Assembly: GCA_018715445.1 (NCBI GenBank)
Contig: DVLP01000448.1
Location: 1 to 25,590, forward strand
Length of the DNA: 25,590 bases
Origin: Candidatus Avipropionibacterium avicola
GTDB lineage: Bacteria; Actinomycetota; Actinomycetes; Propionibacteriales; Propionibacteriaceae
Reading direction: 5' to 3'
Shown here: piece after piece, positions 23,110-25,590 of the stretch
Position numbering within the stretch: the stretch's first letter is position 1
How the letters are laid out: each line of letters begins with the position of its first letter
The notes under the pieces: model-generated
Told to the model about the DNA's origin: nothing
What the model saw: only the letters and a program-made list of their open reading frames with translations
The model's database searches: none
Made by a program: the position numbers and the translations under genes

Positions 23110-24004
23110 TCAGCGGCTCCGGAGATGGCGTAGCAGGCCGTGGACGTCCTCCAGGAACTGATCCGGTCGCTGCTCCAGATCGGCCACGGTGTACCTGAGC
23201 ATCCGGTATCCCTCGGTCGCGAAGTCGTTCTGCCGACGTAGGTCGTTCCGGTACGTCGTCGGGTTGAGGGCGTGGTGCAGACCGTCGACCTCGATCACCG
23301 CAGGGTGCTCGTCGAACAGGATGTCGGGGTGGTACAGGTTGCCCCGGATCATGATCGGCGGGTTGCCGCGCCAGGCCGTGAGGCCGGCGGATCGCAGCAG
23401 TCGGTGACACAGCCCGCTCCGAATAAGCCCATGCCCCGCCCCGGGAGTCGAGGATCCGTTCGGTGCGCAGCCGGTTGCCCCTGCGCCCGGGGAAGGCCTC
23501 GAGCGCACGCTGCACCTGTTGGACCGTCACCTTGCGCGACCGCAGGGCGCGGTCCAGCACCTCATTGCCCAACTCCACGCACAGGTCGACCGCGGTGAGC
23601 GCAGGCCGGGTCATTCGGATGCCGTCCCAGCGCCCGACCCATGGCTCCGGGATGCGGCGATGGCTCACCACGAAACCGGACGGCCGTGCGACCCGCTGGT
23701 GGGCGACCGCGAGCTCGATCTCCCCCACTCCGAGCTCCGGCCAGAACTGGCGCTGTGCCGCGTATCGGCCGGTGACGACCGTCGTCGGATCCCACAGCTC
23801 TGCCGCCCGCAGCAGCAGGTGGGTGTCGTCGGCCTGGTCGATCGGAAGGTAGACACCCGGGAACACGGCGGTGATGCGCCCGGCGCGGAGTGCACGGGCG
23901 ATCGTCGTCGCGAGCGCAGGGTGCGCCCGGCGCCGTACCGGGCCCCGAGCGAGAAGTGCGGCGAGCTCTGCCTGCTTGCCCCTGACCTGACCCTGCTTGT
24001 CCAT
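23110..24004 (-). pseudogene. DUF559 (Vsr-like nuclease fold) protein with AbiEi-like N-terminus, frameshifted
   Basis: The gene begins at ATG 24004 with MDKQGQVRGKQAELAALL and encodes an N-terminal part that resembles AbiEi-type or restriction-linked helical domains (GRITAVFPGVYLP, then TRPALTAVDLCVELG). The frame proceeds to SRGGAWAYSER. The DUF559 domain then continues in a different frame: LCHRLLRSAGLTAWRGN, HPDILFDEHPAVIEVDGLHH, RRQNDFATEGYRMLRYT. Removing one base from the CCC at 23413-23415 joins the halves as SERLCHRLL, which fits the family. The acidic residues of the PD-(D/E)XK-like core (HPDI, AVIEVDG) are present, so the unbroken protein could be active. It could be a decayed gene or a sequencing error. 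About 289 residues would result. The role of these common actinobacterial proteins is unknown. Confidence 0.75.
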
Positions 24005-24012
24005 GACCTGAC
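23971..24012. repeat. Tandem 21-bp duplication across the DUF559 gene start
   Basis: Bases 23971-23991 and 23992-24012 agree at 19 of 21 positions. The copy boundary is in frame, so the protein begins with a near repeat (x-x-V-MDKQ then GQVRGKQ). An in-frame TGA lies upstream, so only the ATG in the outer copy can serve as start. Confidence 0.7.
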
Positions 24013-24151
24013 CATCGGCGATCCGTGCCTGAATCGGTCAGCGAATCCACTCACCTGTGGACAGCGCTCACTTCCTCAGTGCCGTTGTGGAAACAGGCGC
24101 GCAGCGACCGGTTCCTACGAATCGAGGTGGAGAACGTGAGCGGGGCCGGGA

Positions 24152-25590
24152 TCAGCCAAGCCCAGCGCGGCGCAGCGCATCCGCCATCGCACCGCTCGCC
24201 GGAGCGGATTCTGTCCGGGTCCCCCCGCCACGGTCCTTGCCGTTGCCCCGCCGCGAGCCGCCACCTTGGTTGCGGTCACCGCGTCGGGAGCCGCCACCCT
24301 GGTTGCGGTCGCCGGAGCGCGCGCCACGCCTTCGCCCCTCGGTTCCCCCAGCTCCAGCGCTGTCACCGGGCAGTTCGTCGTCGAGCCGGAGGCTGAGGGA
24401 GATCCGCTTGCGGGTCTGGTCGACCTCCAGGACCAGGACGGTGACCACGTCGCCGGGCTTGACGACGTCACGGGGGTCGGCGACGAATCGGGTCGACAGC
24501 GCTGAGATGTGCGCCAGGCCGTCCTGATGGACACCGATGTCGATGAAGGCACCGAAGGCGGCGACATTGGTCACCTGCCCCTCCAGCACCATCCCCGGAC
24601 GCAGGTCGGACAGGGTCTCCACGCCGTCGGTGAACCGGGCGGTGGTGAAGGCCGGACGTGGGTCGCGGCCCGGCTTGTCGAGCTCGGCGAGGATGTCGGT
24701 GACCGTCGGCAGGCCGTGGGTGTCGTCGACGAAGGCCCTCGCGTCCAGTCCCTGCAACACCCGGCTGTTGCCGATCAACTGCTCGGTGCCGACCGCCTGC
24801 TGGATCCGGTGCACGACCGGGTACGCCTCGGGATGGACCGCCGAGGCGTCCAGGGGGTCTTCCCCGTTCGGGATCCGCAGGAACCCGGCTGCCTGCTCGA
24901 AGGCCTTCGGGCCGAGCCGGGGCACCTCGCGCAGGGCCGTACGGGTCCGGAACGGTCCGTACTGGTCGCGGTGCTGCACGATCGAGCTGGCCAGGGTCTC
25001 GGTGATCCCCGACACCCGGGTGAGCAGCGGGACCGAGGCGGTGTTGACGTCCACGCCGACCGCGTTGACGCAGTCCTCGACGACGGCGGTCAGCGACCGG
25101 GAGAGGGCGACCTCGGACAGGTCGTGCTGGTACTGCCCGACACCGATCGACTTCGGGTCGATTTTGACCAGCTCGGCCAACGGGTCCTGCAGGCGCCGGG
25201 CGATCGAGACCGCCCCCCGCAGCGAGACGTCGAGGTCGGGGAATTCCTGGGCCGCGTAGGCCGATGCGGAGTAGACCGAGGCACCGGCCTCCGAGACGAC
25301 CGCCTTGGTCAACTCCAGCTCGGGATGGGACCGGATCAGCTCGGCGACCAACTTCTCGGTCTCGCGTGACGCGGTGCCGTTGCCGATGGCCACCAGCTCG
25401 ACCGCATGCTTGGCGCAGACCCTGGCCAGGGTGGCGATCGCGGCGTCCCACTGGTTGCGAGGGGCATGGGGATGGATCACACCGGTGTCGACCACCTTGC
25501 CGGTGGCGTCGACGACGGCCACCTTGACGCCGGTACGCAGACCCGGATCGAGCCCCAGGGTGGCCCTGGTGCCGGCGGGGGCAGCCATCA
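24152..25590 (-). CDS. tex: Tex family RNA-binding protein, C-terminal part (5' end outside window)
   Basis: The C-terminal 479 or so residues of Tex are visible; the family is near 780 residues, so the N-terminal helical domains lie beyond 25590. In order there are the YqgF/RNase H-like domain ([32 protein letters not shown]), tandem helix-hairpin-helix segments ([15 protein letters not shown] and [27 protein letters not shown]), and an S1 RNA-binding domain ([20 protein letters not shown] to [10 protein letters not shown]). Tex binds RNA and is linked to transcription and toxin expression in other bacteria. The last 70 residues are an Arg/Gly-rich disordered tail with an 11-residue duplication. 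The M-A-A-P-A-G at 25588 is most likely internal, not the true start. Confidence 0.94.
   Translation of the reverse strand, partial: MAAPAGTRATLGLDPGLRTGVKVAVVDATGKVVDTGVIHPHAPRNQWDAAIATLARVCAKHAVELVAIGNGTASRETEKLVAELIRSHPELELTKAVVSEAGASVYSASAYAAQEFPDLDVSLRGAVSIARRLQDPLAELVKIDPKSIGVGQYQHDLSEVALSRSLTAVVEDCVNAVGVDVNTASVPLLTRVSGITETLASSIVQHRDQYGPFRTRTALREVPRLGPKAFEQAAGFLRIPNGEDPLDASAVHPEAYPVVHRIQQAVGTEQLIGNSRVLQGLDARAFVDDTHGLPTVTDILAELDKPGRDPRPAFTTARFTDGVETLSDLRPGMVLEGQVTNVAAFGAFIDIGVHQDGLAHISALSTRFVADPRDVVKPGDVVTVLVLEVDQTRKRISLSLRLDDELPGDSAGAGGTEGRRRGARSGDRNQGGGSRRGDRNQGGGSRRGNGKDRGGGTRTESAPASGAMADALRRAGLG
24252..24317. repeat. 33-bp tandem duplication in the tex tail
   Basis: Two near-identical 33-base units encode [11 protein letters not shown] twice, within the Arg/Gly-rich C-terminal tail of Tex. 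The stretch compared (24252-24280 and 24285-24313) differs at only a few bases. Such a repeat can expand or contract by slippage. Confidence 0.75.

Noticed and set aside
24056..24094. Two DnaA-box-like sequences, TGTGGACAG and TGTGGAAAC, 30 bases apart
   Set aside because: They match the actinobacterial box TTGTCCACA imperfectly (8 of 9 and 7 of 9), there are only two, and no dnaA, dnaN or A+T-rich region is near.

Overview
The window is chromosomal DNA of a high-G+C actinobacterium. Supporting evidence is the codon use, a mycothiol-dependent DinB-type enzyme, a group II truncated haemoglobin of the GlbO type, a TIGR03089-type protein, and several start codons that appear to be leaderless. 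The gene mix would fit Propionibacteriales, but I cannot place it more precisely by reading alone. I see no CRISPR array, phage, insertion sequence, tRNA or rRNA. This is mostly core and metabolic territory, and no stretch over 300 bases lacks a gene.

Layout. 1-2808: the 3' end of dihydroorotase (pyrC), a frameshifted small MscS channel coupled to an OsmC-type peroxidase, a divergent truncated haemoglobin, and a two-hotdog thioesterase. 2843-5030: an FAD/NAD(P) disulfide oxidoreductase converging on a mycothiol-dependent maleylpyruvate-isomerase-like protein. 5049-9640: an L-rhamnose catabolic operon on the minus strand (rhaI, a fused aldolase/dehydrogenase, rhaB), preceded by a LacI-type palindrome and a possible 11-residue leader peptide. 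9752-13732: a lipid-type block on the minus strand (aldo/keto reductase, thiolase, long-chain acyl-CoA synthetase). 13827-14979: yceI and a divergent marR sharing a control region with two matching operators. 15004-18757: a large FAD/Fe-S D-2-hydroxyacid dehydrogenase, a coupled Nudix hydrolase and a small zinc-ribbon-like protein. 18767-21154: an endonuclease/exonuclease/phosphatase-fold protein with no canonical start codon, a methyltransferase, and a TIGR03089-type protein. 21173-25590: ettA, a frameshifted DUF559 protein, and the 3' part of tex.

How the genes work together. The rhamnose operon would convert L-rhamnose to L-rhamnulose, then L-rhamnulose-1-phosphate, then dihydroxyacetone phosphate and L-lactaldehyde, with lactaldehyde oxidised to L-lactate by the fused dehydrogenase. 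No rhamnose transporter, mutarotase or regulator is in view. The thiolase and acyl-CoA synthetase suggest fatty-acid activation and breakdown. OsmC, the haemoglobin, YceI/MarR and the mycothiol enzyme give a loose stress-response flavour.

The most informative signals are regulatory. At least six genes have a TANNNT hexamer exactly 6-7 nt before the start codon, which predicts leaderless mRNAs. Three promoters share the octamer TAGACTCC. The marR/yceI region shows a complete promoter overlapped by an operator. Two genes are each broken by one base within a GGG/CCC run, which may be assembly error. I found nothing that I can defend as an entirely new system.
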